DNA from: Rhizophlyctis rosea
Lineage: Eukaryota; Chytridiomycota; Chytridiomycetes; Rhizophlyctidales; Rhizophlyctidaceae
DNA: 64,000 nucleotides
NCBI GenBank assembly: GCA_027596075.1
Contig: JADGJC010000088.1
Span: 1-64,000 of the forward strand
Direction: 5' to 3'
Below, piece by piece: positions 25,001-37,300 of this stretch (positions are counted from its first letter, which is position 1; every line of letters starts with the position of its first letter). The position numbers and the translations under genes are program-made. The notes below the pieces were generated by a model. The model searched no databases, was not told where the DNA came from, and worked only from the letters and a program-made list of their open reading frames with translations.

Positions 25001-27328
25001 CGCCGGCCCATGCCCGTCTTCTGCCCTTTCACGCGCTTCGCTAACCTTGTTCGCCTCCACAACCCTACCCATCAACGAACACGTCGTCTCAACACCGACC
25101 TCGGAGGGATCTGGATCAACCAATACCGATGGCCCACATCCAGCCCCACCTTGCAGAATCCCACCGCCAGGTGGACGATGCACAAACCATTTCCCACCCA
25201 CACTAAGCCTCTTGAACACCATCATGTTCTCCGTCAACGTTCCCGTCTTATCCGTGAAAACATACTGCACCTGTCCCAAATCCTCATTCAAATTGCTCGT
25301 CCTCGCTTGGGCCGGCGTGTCACTATCTGGACAGTACATGTCTAGATCCATATGGATGTAATATGCCTGCACGATTTTGATGATTTCCATTGTGACGTAG
25401 AGGGAGATGGGAATGAGGGTGTTTAAAAGAATGAGGAAGGATAAAAACTGCTTCCACTTTGGCATGAGGTCGTGGACGTCATCGTTTGGCGGTTGGCCGC
25501 TGAGGTCGTGCGGATGAGGAAACGGACCGCCTGACATTTCGGGCGCCATGGTACCCCACCAGGACCGGACGTTGGGTGGTACTTCGTCCCATAGATACCA
25601 GACGGAATTTTCATTCAAAAACGCATCGTTGGAGCGGCCCCATCCGATTATGCAAGCGGTGGTAAGGCCGAGGAGGATGATGAACACGGAGCCCACGATC
25701 CAGTTGGTGCGGGTATCCAGTTCGGGGGCTTTGGTGACTACCATTGTATTGGCGTTTCGACGAATTTTGGTGTCCTCCCCGGTGTATATTACCACACCAA
25801 TGATGTAACTGGAGTTGCGAAGGATGGACCCGCGAGGAAGGAAGTTGCTGATTGTGAGTGGGTGACGGGTGGTGCTGTCCGTTGCTGATCCGGATTGCAG
25901 GTATGCCTCGAAGCGGTAAAGGTTGTCGGTTGGAGTTTCGGCGTGAATGGTTCCTAGAACAATGAAGTCATTCGTCAGCAACCCAGCTAGAGCATCAATT
26001 CATAGGTTCCGATTCATTCCTAGAACGTTTGCATGGCGACTGCCGTCAACACTAACATTTACTTCTACGCACTGACCTTGAAAGGCAGCCACATTCCGAG
26101 CGTCTTTCAACTTATCATTTGTCATGCTCAAAGCTTGCTTTTGCTTCAAAGCCGTCTCCCCGTCCAAACTGGCCGTCTCAATGTAGCAGGCTCCTTCTGG
26201 ACTATTCGTAGCTAGCAACACCACATCCGCAGGCAACACCTCCCGATCTTTGACACATACCACATCCCCAACCGTCAAATCCTGCCATCTGACCGACTGC
26301 CACGTTGTGCTATCATCCGCCATACTCTTCTCCCCAGAACCATTGACATTGATCGCGATCGAGACATCATCTCCTTTACTCTTACTGGCACCATTTATCG
26401 CTGCTCCATCGACTGTAGCACCACCGTCTCCTATATCACCCTCTTCATTTCTCAACCTCCGGGCACGCATATTGTTATCCGCGTTATCCTGCTTCTTTCT
26501 TTGCCAGTCATCCCACGCCTCCCTACACATTGCTAATCCAACAAAAACAGCCAAGGGCAGTATAGTTGTGTACTTCCCGGTCGGACTGATATCCGGCATC
26601 AGCTGGATGGCAGATACCCCCAAGAAGTAGAGATTTGCAATTTTGGAGAATTGGGCGAGTAGCTGGTACGGAACGAAAGAGAGAACGGTGTAGCGGGATG
26701 TGCGGACTGTATTGTTTAGGAATGACCCCTTCTGACGGCGAGCCTGGTAATAGGGAATCAAAGTTGCAAGGTGGACGAGCAGGTGGAGTGGAAGGAGGAT
26801 GAAAAAGGGGATGTACGGTGGCTGGATGCGAAAGCGAGGCCGCGGTGGCTCATCAAAATTGAAAGATTGAGAAGCTTCTGGCGTGGATGATGTTGGGTTT
26901 ATGGCAATTCTGCGACCAGCGTTATGGTTCCGCAACGATGTAGACACTCGCAACGAAGGGAGCAAGTCTAACGACACCTTCGGGATGGAATCATGTCCTG
27001 CACGGTGGAGATCGCCTATGGAGTGATGCCGTAACGGGTCGCCTGGCATGGATATCCGCGATATCTGCGTTGTATCGACCTGCGACGTGTGAAGAGATTT
27101 ACTATCCGAAGCGTAAGACTTTGCTGAGTTTCGGCGGCTGAGCTGGTTTTCATCCATGCTGGGTCGTTGATTGTAGTTGATAAAAACGGAGGAAGAAGAT
27201 GGTCGATTGAGGATGGAACGCATGCCACGAGGGCGGTTTCCGACGCTGGAGGATGATATGTTTGCACATATTAACGGCTTCGAATGGTCAGTCATTGCTG
27301 CGGAGCTAGTTTCGCCAGCCAGCTTCAT
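22004..27328 (-). CDS. P4-type ATPase (phospholipid flippase)
   Basis: Two exons (27328-26077 and 25953-22004) give 1733 residues, longer than typical Dnf-type flippases. P4-ATPases move phospholipids from the outer to the cytosolic leaflet of plasma, Golgi or endosomal membranes. Visible motifs: FLNNTVRTSRYTVLSFVP and QFSKIANLYFL before the first helices, SLDGETALKQKQAL (P4 form of the TGES loop), TLIPISLYVTMEI, the phosphorylation site DKTGTLTENMM near residue 650, MLTGDKRETAINIGYTCR, and GDGANDIPMLQSAHVGIGI. The first 215 residues are Ser-rich and end in an unusual hydrophobic stretch (FILLPLHLLVHLATLIP) before the first canonical motif. Intron density is far below that of its neighbours. 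The C-terminal tail is long, basic and polar. An alternative start lies 11 codons downstream. Confidence 0.95.
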
Positions 27329-28507
27329 CGATATGTCCCTTTGTTCAGTCGTCGGCGTTTATTCATGACATGTATACGTCGGGCAGTAGGGAGGTATACC
27401 TTGCTGAAGCAGCAGCAAGTATTTTTGACCACAATGGTCGATGCGGCCAATGTGCAATTCCATATGCAAAGACATCATCGGAATAGGATTGAATCGCATT
27501 CAGAGGACTCACTCAACCCTACTACCGGCAATTTGGAGCTGATCCGTGTAGTTGATAAGACCCTGAAAAGGGCTCACCCAGGCCGTGATGGTCCCGACCG
27601 GAGACACTCATTTAGCAATGATCACCAATCACATCTAACAAGAACGTCATCAACCACTCACTACCAAATCCTCAGAACTCCTGGATCTCCACCAAAACCT
27701 TGATCTAAAGACTAAACCAAGATCAACACCGACTCCGAAATCCAGGATGGGTAAATATGGACCCGCAAAAATAAACCGACTCTGAATGCGAAGGATACCC
27801 TCGCGCGGTCTCTTTCAATCTATGAGCATGCCTTGTGGTATCATAACTAAAACCATTTCTTTTGTCGAGTCTGACAGCTACACTGACTTCACAAAGGCTA
27901 CTAATAAGATTTGATGTTTGGAGGTCATTGAGGGTGCAAGTGTTTTTCCAAGGATGACTTATCATGAATGATTGTAGCGCATTCTGAATGCTTATTGGCC
28001 ATTGGACCGTGAATACAAGGGGCTGGAGACCTGCATATTCGAGTTGCTGGATAACTGACCAACGATAGTGGAAGACATGGCTGCACCAAAGGCAGGAACC
28101 CACAAGGACCCTTTCTACCCCTTGTTTATCGACAGTCCGACACTTCCGGACTCCTCATGCCTCCGATGCCGCGCCTTCCTCATTCGACCACATGTGGTTA
28201 TCATGTGTTACCACATTCTTCATTCGGAAGAATCGGCACCGTCGTACGGCTACACAAGACCGCTCCGTGTTGTGTTCGTTTGCACATGTGTGCTCATGCC
28301 CTGCTGTTTGCAATTTCACCTGCGATTCTGGGTGTGGTGGCTTTGGAGTCTGGGCCAGGAAGTTGAAACGCGAACATTGGAATGCCAAAAAACACAAAGG
28401 CAAAAGTTTGAAGGGTTCGTATAAAAGCAGGTGTTCTCCCATTGCTGTTGGAACATTGCTGTGAACGGGGTTCCAAAAGCAACTGTTCTGTACACGCGCG
28501 GTGTGAA
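27329..28507. other. Intergenic region, flippase / glucanase
   Basis: A 1.18-kb gap between divergent genes, holding both promoters. I see no supported gene, RNA or repeat. Confidence 0.5.
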
Positions 28508-29890
28508 ATGCGTTTCTTGAGCCTAACCGCCTTCTTAGGCGTTGCTACACTCGCAACGCAAAGTACTGCGGCAACAACAACAACCGCAACGAGTCAGTCA
28601 GGTGGAAAGTGTGGAACGATAAACGGTGTCCGATACTTCTGTGCTAAAGGTCAGAATGGTTAGCGGTGACGCACAATCTGGCTGTTGTGAAATTCTCACG
28701 TTTCCATAAATCGATAGGTCTTTGCTGCTCGTCCTCTTGGATTTGCGGGACTGGCAGCGCTTGCGGGACTGGGTGCCGAAGCGAGCTTGGGTCTTGTGGT
28801 ACGACCACTGCCCCTCCTGCAACAACTACTGCAATCAGTCAATCTGGCGGAAAGTGTGGAACTATCAACGGGGTCAGATACTTCTGTGCTACAGGTATGC
28901 TGCCATGATCATGATAGACTGTTGTGCACTTCTGACCAACTGAACAAATCAAAAGGTCTCTGCTGTTCGTCGTCTTGGATGTGCGGAACTGGCAGCGCAT
29001 GCGGGACCGGTTGTCGAAGTGAACTTGGGTCTTGTGGTAGTACCACAACCTCCTCCTCCAAAAAACGTGGGCTCGCTTGGCCCTGGAACAATAACGACAA
29101 CCCATCCATCTTCCTCACCTCCTCCACCACCAAGATTTCCTGGCTGTATAATTGGGAAACATGGACGCCTACACTTCTTCCTTCCAATCTCCCTTACGTC
29201 CCCATGCAACGCACCAAAGACAACATCGATACCCTCCTCCCCCGCTTGCAATCTCTCCAAAAGGCCGGCCGCACCTTGACACATTTCTTGGGATTCAACG
29301 AGCCAGATATGACTGGCCAGGCTGCCCTCACGCCTGCCCAAGCAGCAAGTTTGTGGAAGCAATACATCAATCCCTTGAAATCCAGCTTCCCAAATATGAA
29401 GATTGGCGCCCCAGCATGCAGCAACGGTGGCGGCGGTTTCCAATGGTTCAAGGACTTTTTATCTCAGTGCAACAGTGGATGTACCTTTGACTTCATCCCA
29501 GTGGTATGTATCAGACGACATTTTCTCTGTGTATCCCTGTGGGCGACCGCATGTCACTCACTGCAAATTTGCTTATAGCACTGGTACGGCATCGGCCTTT
29601 CATCCTTCCAATCCCACGTCCAGCAATACCATGACCTTCGTCCCTCCCTTCCAATCTGGGTCACGGAATACGCATGGACGACGTGGTCTGCCGCCAATCC
29701 TGCACCACTATCCGACGTCTCAACTTTCATGAAACAATCGATGGATTGGATGGACGGCACATCGTGGATCGAGCGATACTCTTGGTTTGTTCCGCTAAGA
29801 ACCTTCGATGACCCCACCATTGGCAGCAACATCCTATTGCAAACAACGTCGGGTGCAGTGAGTACCTTGGGGAAGCAGTACGCTGCCTAA
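28508..29890 (+). CDS. Secreted GH128 beta-glucanase with two CBM18 chitin-binding modules
   Basis: Four exons (28508-28649, 28718-28894, 28956-29503, 29579-29890) give 392 residues. A signal peptide (MRFLSLTAFLGVATLATQS) is followed by two nearly identical CBM18/hevein-like modules at about 32-72 and 91-132, each starting GGKCGTINGVRYFCA and continuing GLCCSSSW(I/M)CGTGSACGTGC with eight cysteines. A short Thr/Ser linker leads to the catalytic domain of GH128 (Asl1-like). Candidate catalytic glutamates are in FLGFNEPDM (acid/base) and WVTEYAW (nucleophile). The family cuts beta-1,3-glucans; the chitin-binding modules would anchor it to a fungal-type wall. Each module is split by an intron at the same place and phase, so the repeat arose by exon-plus-intron duplication. 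Confidence 0.92.
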
Positions 29891-30194
29891 TTGTCCTGAG
29901 GATGGGGTGTGGCTTAGATAGCTCTGAGTAAACAAACAAAATCGGCTTACATTGCCGCCATACCCTTCGAACTTGTTTCTCGTCAACGCAAATAGCTACA
30001 TTTTAGATAGAAAACCATTTGTTTATACAAGAGTAAGCAGTAATAACAAAGTTATAGTTACGAATTATCGCAGGAAGTGCAAGAAAGGGGACATATGATG
30101 TGCAGATTTATGTACAAGGGGAAAGGACTTCTAAACAATGTGGATGTGCGACTTGTCGACTTGCAAAATGGTCTCTGATGATGAGCTACACAAT
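29891..30194. other. Convergent intergenic region
   Basis: This 304-bp AT-rich gap between converging stop codons shows nothing beyond probable 3' ends. Confidence 0.5.
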
Positions 30195-31821
30195 TCATCT
30201 CTTGCGCTTATCTGGGACAGTCATCAGCGAATCAATGCGGACGTTCAAAAACCAAAATATGTCATCAAAAAATCTACCTTGCGAGCCAGAAGGGCCGCCC
30301 TTGCTCAAATCACTCGCGGATGACGATCCCGATCCTCCACCCGCTCCTCCCTTCCTCGGCGCTTTTAAAGTCTGTCCGGCACCCGAAAATGCCTGCAAAC
30401 TGCTCGCACCATTCGCAACACCTTCATTCTCCCTCTTCTTGAGCGGCACGATTGGGTAGCCAAAGAATAGCTTGCCTGGTGGCAAGCGAAGCGCTTCTGG
30501 GACGCCCGGTTTGCCACTTTGTGCGGAGAGTTTGGTCGTGTCGGTGCTATATATATCAGCGTTATAAATAAATGGAAGGGGTCATGGATCGTTGCACGAA
30601 GATACATACAAAGCGCTTGCGGGAGATGACGATGACGTGTCACCGCCTTTCAACTTTTGTCCAGATCCTTGGAAGGGGGCGAACTTTTCAGCCTCTGCGA
30701 CCTTGTGTTCTTCAATGCTCATGGAGCTTCCGGCCTAATTGCGCCACCATTTAGTTTTCATATCACGGGCAATATAGTGGCAAACCCATACCAATTGGGG
30801 AGCATAAGATCTCGGCATCGCCTTAGGTTCCACATATCCAACCGGCGCTGCAAAGTCAACCTGCGAAACATTTTAAGGGTGACGTTTGTGGATGAATGGT
30901 AGGGGAGACATGACGCCACTGACCTCAATATCCGTTTCAATAACAGAGATCCCCTTCTGATTCGACGGCTTGATCTCCATAATCAACAATTGATACACCG
31001 CCTTGTTGTATTTGATCTCAATGATGCTGCCTTGCGTTAGCGCCGAGTATTGTCGTAGCGATCGCTCGAGTACAGCACGTGGATCGGTGATCTCAAGGAA
31101 CTTGACAGACTGTGCTTGCAGTTTGACAAACTGGCCAAGAGGAAGGGACGTGTTTTTGATTCGGATCAAGCCACCTTCTTCGAGTGACAGCGATTCCATC
31201 AGCTGCACGAACATACGGACAGTTATAAGATTACAAGTATCGCAAAACAGGTAGATTACAGTACGTACCCATCGTGGTAGGTAGCATCGTCCTTCCTCGG
31301 CAATGAACTCCAGTACTCCAGCAAAAGCCGATTTATCCTGTTGAGTGTGGTTGAAAATCTCAAAGAGCATAGGATATTCGATGTTCAATTGTGCTGTGGA
31401 GAGAAGGGATAGTTTGAGAATTCTTATGGTAAACTGTGTGGTACACGAGGAGACTTACATAGAATCTCCAAGGCTGACGTCGGCATGATGACTGCAAGAT
31501 TGCAATGATAGAGGTCAGCAAACTGCAACACCCTTTCCCTCAAAAATGCAAATATCTTACTTTTCCCGCCATAATTGAGCTCCTCCCGCCCGTCCCCATT
31601 AGACATGAATGCAATCGAGTATGCTCTGAAGTGTGCCTCCTGTTGGATTGTACGTGACGTTAGCTGCTGGATAGTGCTTGCACATATGAACGTCCCTACT
31701 CACATATGTATTTCCAGGCACCCCGCGCCGTCCGCCGCCGTAATAGTCAAACCCTCCAAACTATTGAGAGTGAAATAAGTTTCCAGTCCGGAAAGCACAT
31801 GTCGTTCTCAAACATTACCAT
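30195..31821 (-). CDS. UFD1: Ubiquitin fusion degradation protein 1 (Ufd1)
   Basis: Best model, in transcript order: 31821-31819, 31760-31704, 31639-31561, 31491-31459, 31393-31269, 31202-30924, 30860-30792, 30734-30610, 30546-30278, 30211-30195; 351 residues. Ufd1 pairs with Npl4 as the Cdc48/p97 cofactor that extracts ubiquitinated proteins, as in ER-associated degradation. Family blocks: NYGGKIIMPTSALEIL, LNIEYPMLFEI, EEGRCYLPRW, SVKFLEITDPRAVLE, and the C-terminal FFGYPIVPLKK. The first coding exon is only the ATG, immediately followed by a GT donor; the reading frame after splicing starts FGGFDYYGG. Near the 3' end a 66-nt stretch (30212-30277) has good splice sites and is divisible by three: keeping it gives 373 residues. 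Confidence 0.92.
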
Positions 31822-32468
31822 AGTTGCTTCAACTGTGGTGTTTGACTAGGGAACTGTTGAATATTCCGACGTCGCTGAGGATACCGTTATGAATGGTTGA
31901 AGATCGCAGCGGAAATTTATGTGGAGGGAAGGTGTGGGAAGTGAGAAACCTCTCAGAGAAGACCGTTTCGAGGATTGTAATCCGACCACAATCACGTGCC
32001 CCTTACAAACTTGACCAGGGTAAAGTCACGCATAAGACGAATAACGTAATACATCCTTTCCAGGGTCCTTGTGGTTTTTCCCCCGTTTTCGACCATTTGA
32101 AAAGCTTGAGAGGTGGGCCAATTTGCAGAAAGCAGCCATTATCTTCCGTCATGCGAGGCGAATGATGTTATTCGGAAAGAGTTTGTGTACAAGGCGAAGA
32201 TGTCATTCGAAAGGAGCTTATGGATATTGCAGTAAAATGATGACAAGAAATCATCAGGGCAAACAGTGCCAAGTACACGACGCAAAAGTTGTTTTCCGGC
32301 GCGGACTGTCAAATTTCTTTGCCAATCTCCTGAATACAAGTATCCCCATAGCCGACTTATGACGGAAAGGTGTTGAAAGGCTCCAGTGTATTCATGCAAA
32401 CCACTCATCAGCACTGAGTGAAAAGCATTTGCATTCTTTCAAAATGATAACAATAACGTCACCGGACC
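31822..32468. other. Intergenic region upstream of UFD1
   Basis: Promoter side of UFD1 and 3' side of BBS5. I see no gene or repeat. Confidence 0.5.
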
Positions 32469-34065
32469 TCAAGATGGAACAGTTTGCTTTGCAGCAGCTT
32501 CTCCCACCGCGATCCTCATCAAAGATTGCGCAGGTCTCCCTTTCTGCACGGCAAGACCGATCCAAGGATCATAAATAACCTCATGTAGCCTCTGGGCTCG
32601 AGTACTTTCTCCTCCTCCATAGATTCTTCGGTACAGATCTCCTTTCATACTAGCCCCACCATCCTGCTCATCCATATCCAAACCTTCCTCCATCTCCATT
32701 TGAACAGATTGTTGCTTTCCGTCTGCCTGATGCCTGCTTTCCGCGCTGCCGTTCTCAAAGCCCCAGACTGGCTTCTCGTGGTGTGCTCGCCACAACCTTT
32801 TCACCATCTTGGTAACCTCTTTAAACTTCTCTGGTGGATCAATACGAAATCCAAGGAGGTAGCTGTGGGCATAGGATGATGTTGAAATAACAAGAGATGG
32901 GCCGTACTTCGTTGGCTGTGTCCGCACTGAAACCTGAGTGGGTGATGCAGGAGTTGTGGTTGGCTATGACGCCCCGCAGATCGTCCCACACATTGGCATA
33001 CCATTTGAATCCATGGAATGCTCACACCCGGTTGAGTTCCTAGTGTGCCGTAATCTCGTACTTCTTCTCCAGAAATATCCAATGCGCACCAAACGCACCG
33101 CACATTTGTGATGAATAGGACTCCCAGTGTTCCTTTGCTTTTGGCAATACTCCATACCCCATGGACCTCATCGTAAACTGACTCGCTTGGAAGGGTCGAC
33201 AATGTTGGTGGATAGGTTGTTGATAAGAAAGATGGTGGTGAAGAAAGAAGCGAGTGATAGGCAGGATATGAGGTGTACTGTCTGTTTGTCCCGTTTAAGG
33301 TTAAGGATGCTCGACCTCTGCTTGGTGATCTGACGGCGCACATGTATATAACATACCTCCAGGCGCCTACAACATCCCGGACTACCTTTCCACCTCCCAC
33401 GCCGCCCGTATCAAAGGCTTCTCCTCCAATGGCCAGCCGACCCAAATCCGTATCCGTGAACAAGAATTCAAAGCGAGTGTTTTGGAAATAAGCCACGATC
33501 TGCATGGAATGAGTCCGTCCCCGCAATTTGGAGACAGCAGAGCTGACTTGGATTGAGGAGATTGTTGCGTAACCAATGCCTAAGCTCAGAAAATTGCATC
33601 AGTCAGCCTATGGTGATTATGGAGTCTATGATCTTCCAAAACTCACTCAGATTATTCACAATATGGCGGCTTGAGACCCATAAAAGTCTCAACTCCGTTA
33701 CGGTCAGCCGTCCTGTAGTTCCGTTGTTCCCCTTCGTATCTTCCACATTATCAAAGACCATTAAAGGGTTTTCATCTCCTCTTAGGTGAAGATATCTGCG
33801 AAGACATCAAACTAACTTTGAGCTTGCAGCACAGTCTGCGTGAAGGGTGAAAGTCGTACATCACAAGAAACTCACGACGCGTAAGTGTCAAACTTGAAAC
33901 GATTGAGTTAGCTTAGATGGGCATTGCCGACTAAAAGACAAAACAAAGGGAATTCACCTTGATTTCGTGGTCTTGCCAACAGGGAGGGAGGGTCTCCCCA
34001 CCAGTTGGGGAAAACCCCAAGGAGGAAAAGATATTGGACAGCGATACGCGGTGACCCGCAGCCAT
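32469..34065 (-). CDS. BBS5: Bardet-Biedl syndrome 5 protein (BBSome subunit)
   Basis: Six exons, in transcript order 34065-33958, 33892-33876, 33795-33647, 33579-33357, 33281-33002, 32933-32469, give 413 residues (animal BBS5 is about 340). BBS5 has two PH-like (DM16) domains that bind phosphoinositides and is part of the BBSome, which moves membrane proteins in and out of cilia. Diagnostic segments: VEDTKGNNGTTGRLTVTEL, AVSKLRGRTHSMQI, NTRFEFLFTD, VYDEVHGVWSIAKSKGTLG, FFITNVR-type LFITNVRCVW, VSIPWIQM, and SYLLGFRIDPPEKFKEV. Extra residues lie in loops (a Gly-rich one after FLFTDTD) and at the C-terminus. Exon 2 is 17 nt. The acceptor of exon 5 is the least certain junction; an alternative at about 33316 adds some 11 residues. 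Confidence 0.92.
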
Positions 34066-34351
34066 GTTGGATGTGTCTCCCATTTTGTGGTTGTATTCAA
34101 AACAACGTCGAATTTGAAGGCCTTTTGGACAATTGGCTTGACTTTGTTCAGTTTGGAAGAATGAAGATTATGAAGCAAATGTGAAGGAAACTAGTGAAAG
34201 TGAGTGAAGGGCCAATGGGCCATCTGGCCATAGCCGAGAGGACCCGTCCCATGGAGGGAGTGGCTTGGCAGTCGCGTAAGCTGCTTCAATCTTCCCTGCT
34301 CAATTGGCCACAACTCTTTACCCTCTTCTCTATACTAAACACATGTAGATC
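34066..34351. promoter_or_regulatory. Shared divergent promoter of two ciliary genes
   Basis: Only 286 bp separate the start codons of BBS5 and RPGRIP1L. It contains an inverted half-site pair, GTTGT-N7-ACAAC (34090-34106), three CCAAT/ATTGG pentamers (about 34132, 34212 and 34302), and a GGCCAATGGGCCATCTGGCC stretch (about 34209-34228) with several GGCC repeats. No TATA box is obvious. Co-regulation is an inference from layout and shared function. Confidence 0.55.
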
Positions 34352-37300
34352 ATGGCAGGACGAACCGGAGGACTCGTATCTGCTGACCGTTCAGGTAGCC
34401 TCAATAAAAGCAGGGATGACTTCTGGAGAACTTCCAACTTATGCAAATGTTGACAGATCTTCCGGGTCTCCACCTTCGTCCCGACATTCTCTCTGACGAG
34501 GTCTACCACCTCAAAGACGAGAACATAAATCTCAAAAAGAAGCTCAACGAGCAAGATGATAAAGCTAAGAGGTCTGCAGTCACTGATTACGCACAATATT
34601 GATAGGGGCTCATCCGAATTCTCATTTTTTAGGCTTGTGGCCAAGGTTCAACGCCTGTCAGAAGACCTTCAAAAGGTCAAGTCCAGTACTGTATCGAGCG
34701 GGACCACTTCGGCAAACAGTGCCCCACATTTGATCGCAACCGGCCCAATTCGGAATGCTGGTGTTGTGGCTGCGACTTCCCGCAAGGATGTCATTGAGGC
34801 ATATGATTTGGTAGACGACCTGAGAAACCAGATGCGAACTATGAGTAAGGAGAACATGCAATTGAAGAATAAAGTAGGTCCACAGCACTGCCATCAAACA
34901 AATAATGAGACTGAGAGGCACCGTCGTTGTTAACTCATGTGTGCTTCAGATGAACTTCTTCCGAGCAATGCATGAGGCAGAAACCCGGAAACGAACAGCG
35001 TATGATCACATTCCGCCAAGAATCAACTCGGTGCGTGGGTAATTCATCCGGTTCAAAAGTCTCAGTGAAGAATCTCACTTTTAACTCATTTCGCATTTAG
35101 GGTGTGCAGAAAAGACTGTACCCAGCGATCACTGTGCGGACGGTAAGGTGCGTGCAGTCGGCTCATCGCAAGATATGACGCAGGATGTGCTGATAGCTGA
35201 TGCTTTGTTCAGGAAACCGCAGCCACATGCGGTTGAACCGAGGTAGGCCACAGTGATTACTTACCGAATTTGAGACGAATACACTTTATCAACGTTTCAC
35301 AACCACAGGCAACCGGAACCACCACCAATGAACCCAGAGGAGATCGAGAAGCTGTGAGTCATGGCTGTACAAATACTGGATACACGCAGAGAAGCTTATA
35401 CAGAATGATTACAGTGAGGAGATCATCACAAATCTACGAAGGCAACTCATTGCAACGGAGAAAGAGGTGCAGGATGCACGTGAAGACAACAGACGATTGC
35501 AAGAGGGGCAAGAAAGGTAGCATCATTGATGTTAATCTCGATTAGTCAATTGATGGTGCAACATTGATCTGAACCAACTTCTCATAGTCAGCAACATCAA
35601 AATGATATGGACCGTCTCGCATTGCAACGGGAGCTGGGCGACATAAAGCAAAGATATGCGGACCTAAGAACCAAGTTTGATTCTTTAGATGAGAGATTTC
35701 GAGTGCAAAATAGTGCGCATGAGCAAGCCATGCAAACCATCAATGACCTCAATGCGGAGCTGAAGGAGGAGAGAAATAGAAATTTGGAATTGGAGCACAA
35801 TCTCAGAGCAGTGGAGATTCGAGCAGGTGGCGAAAAAGATGTACGGGCCACCCATTTGTTTGCATTTTTGTTGAGCTCCTGACGGAATAGACATTCATCA
35901 TCATCTTCTGATGCAGCTTAATATCATCATAAGTGACCTACGTGCCGAAATCCGCCTGCTTGAGCAAGAACAAGCTCGACTCTTGCAAAATCAGTTTGGG
36001 CTTGAGAGGGAAGATGAGTGGAATAAGGAGCGAGAAGCGCTGAAACGCAAAATTCGAGAGTTGGAAGGCGGAGAACAGAAATGGTTGGAGGAGAAGCAGG
36101 AGCTGTTGAAGGCACTGCAGGAAGCCAGAGCGGCAGCGGCAGCAGCACAGAAAGATTCTCAGGAGGCCAACGCAAAGTTCTACAATTTGCAACATGAGCT
36201 TGACAAGTTGAAAGAACAGCTTAGATTATTCAATTGGAAGGATGGGGAAATTGATCTCTCAGAGATTGAGGAGGCCTTGGCGATGCTGCGGCTGTGCAAG
36301 GAGAAGGGTACGAAAGTAGATTTTCTGGAGAGGAGTGATGATAAAGAGCATGTGAGAGTGGTCCCCGTTTGCACTCGACGCTATGGGATCCTGAACTCTT
36401 GTCCAGGATAAACGTCTTCTGCAAGATCTTCGCCTGCAATATGCAGAATGCGTTCAGGAATTGGAAAAGACGGCAAAGCTGCTTGCACTGCAGGAGAAGA
36501 TAAACCGAGATTACAAATTGGAAGTTGAAGATTTGAACAGGAAGTTGGTGGCGATGAGGAACGAGTATGGTAGGATGACCGTGATGTTTTGGTTTCCTTG
36601 GTTGTGACCAGCGGGAAGTAACGCAATTACTTCTAGAGTTGCGATTAGAAGAAGATTCGCGACTGCTCGATTTGCGTGGACATAAGATAGCAACTCTGGA
36701 GGCGCAGCTGAAGAACCTAGCATACGGCACAACAAAAGGTACACGCCCGCAACATTCACATGATGACCGCCTCTCTAACTCGTCACATCAACAGTACCTC
36801 AGATAACTGCAGAATCTCAAGAGGAGATTGAATTGGAGAAAGGTACTGCCCAGCGCCTTTGATAGACCTAGATTGACATCCTCACATCATAAATTAAGGC
36901 CAAAATTTGATCACCCTCACAATCACTGCCGCCATCCTCAACGAGGTTGGTCTGCGCGTGCTCCACACGCAAGGCCTCACATCGGACACGGAAAGTAGTA
37001 ACATCACCACATTTGTGTACTGCGATTTCTATGATTTTGAGACGGTTGTTGGACCGGTTGGTGTTGGTATGCGGCCCAGATGGGACCATGATATCCGGTA
37101 AGTTCATTGCCATAGGTGAACCCAAGCAAAGGGGCTCCTGCTGAAGTGAGCGCGATGACATTTCAGATTCAAGGTCTTTGTGGACGACTTCTTTTTGATG
37201 TACCTGCAAAGTCAACCGATGATGGTGAACTTGTGTCGGTCAAATGGCTTAGAATATGTCCATATTGCCGCATGGTATGTTTCGTTTCTCAAGGCCTGTG

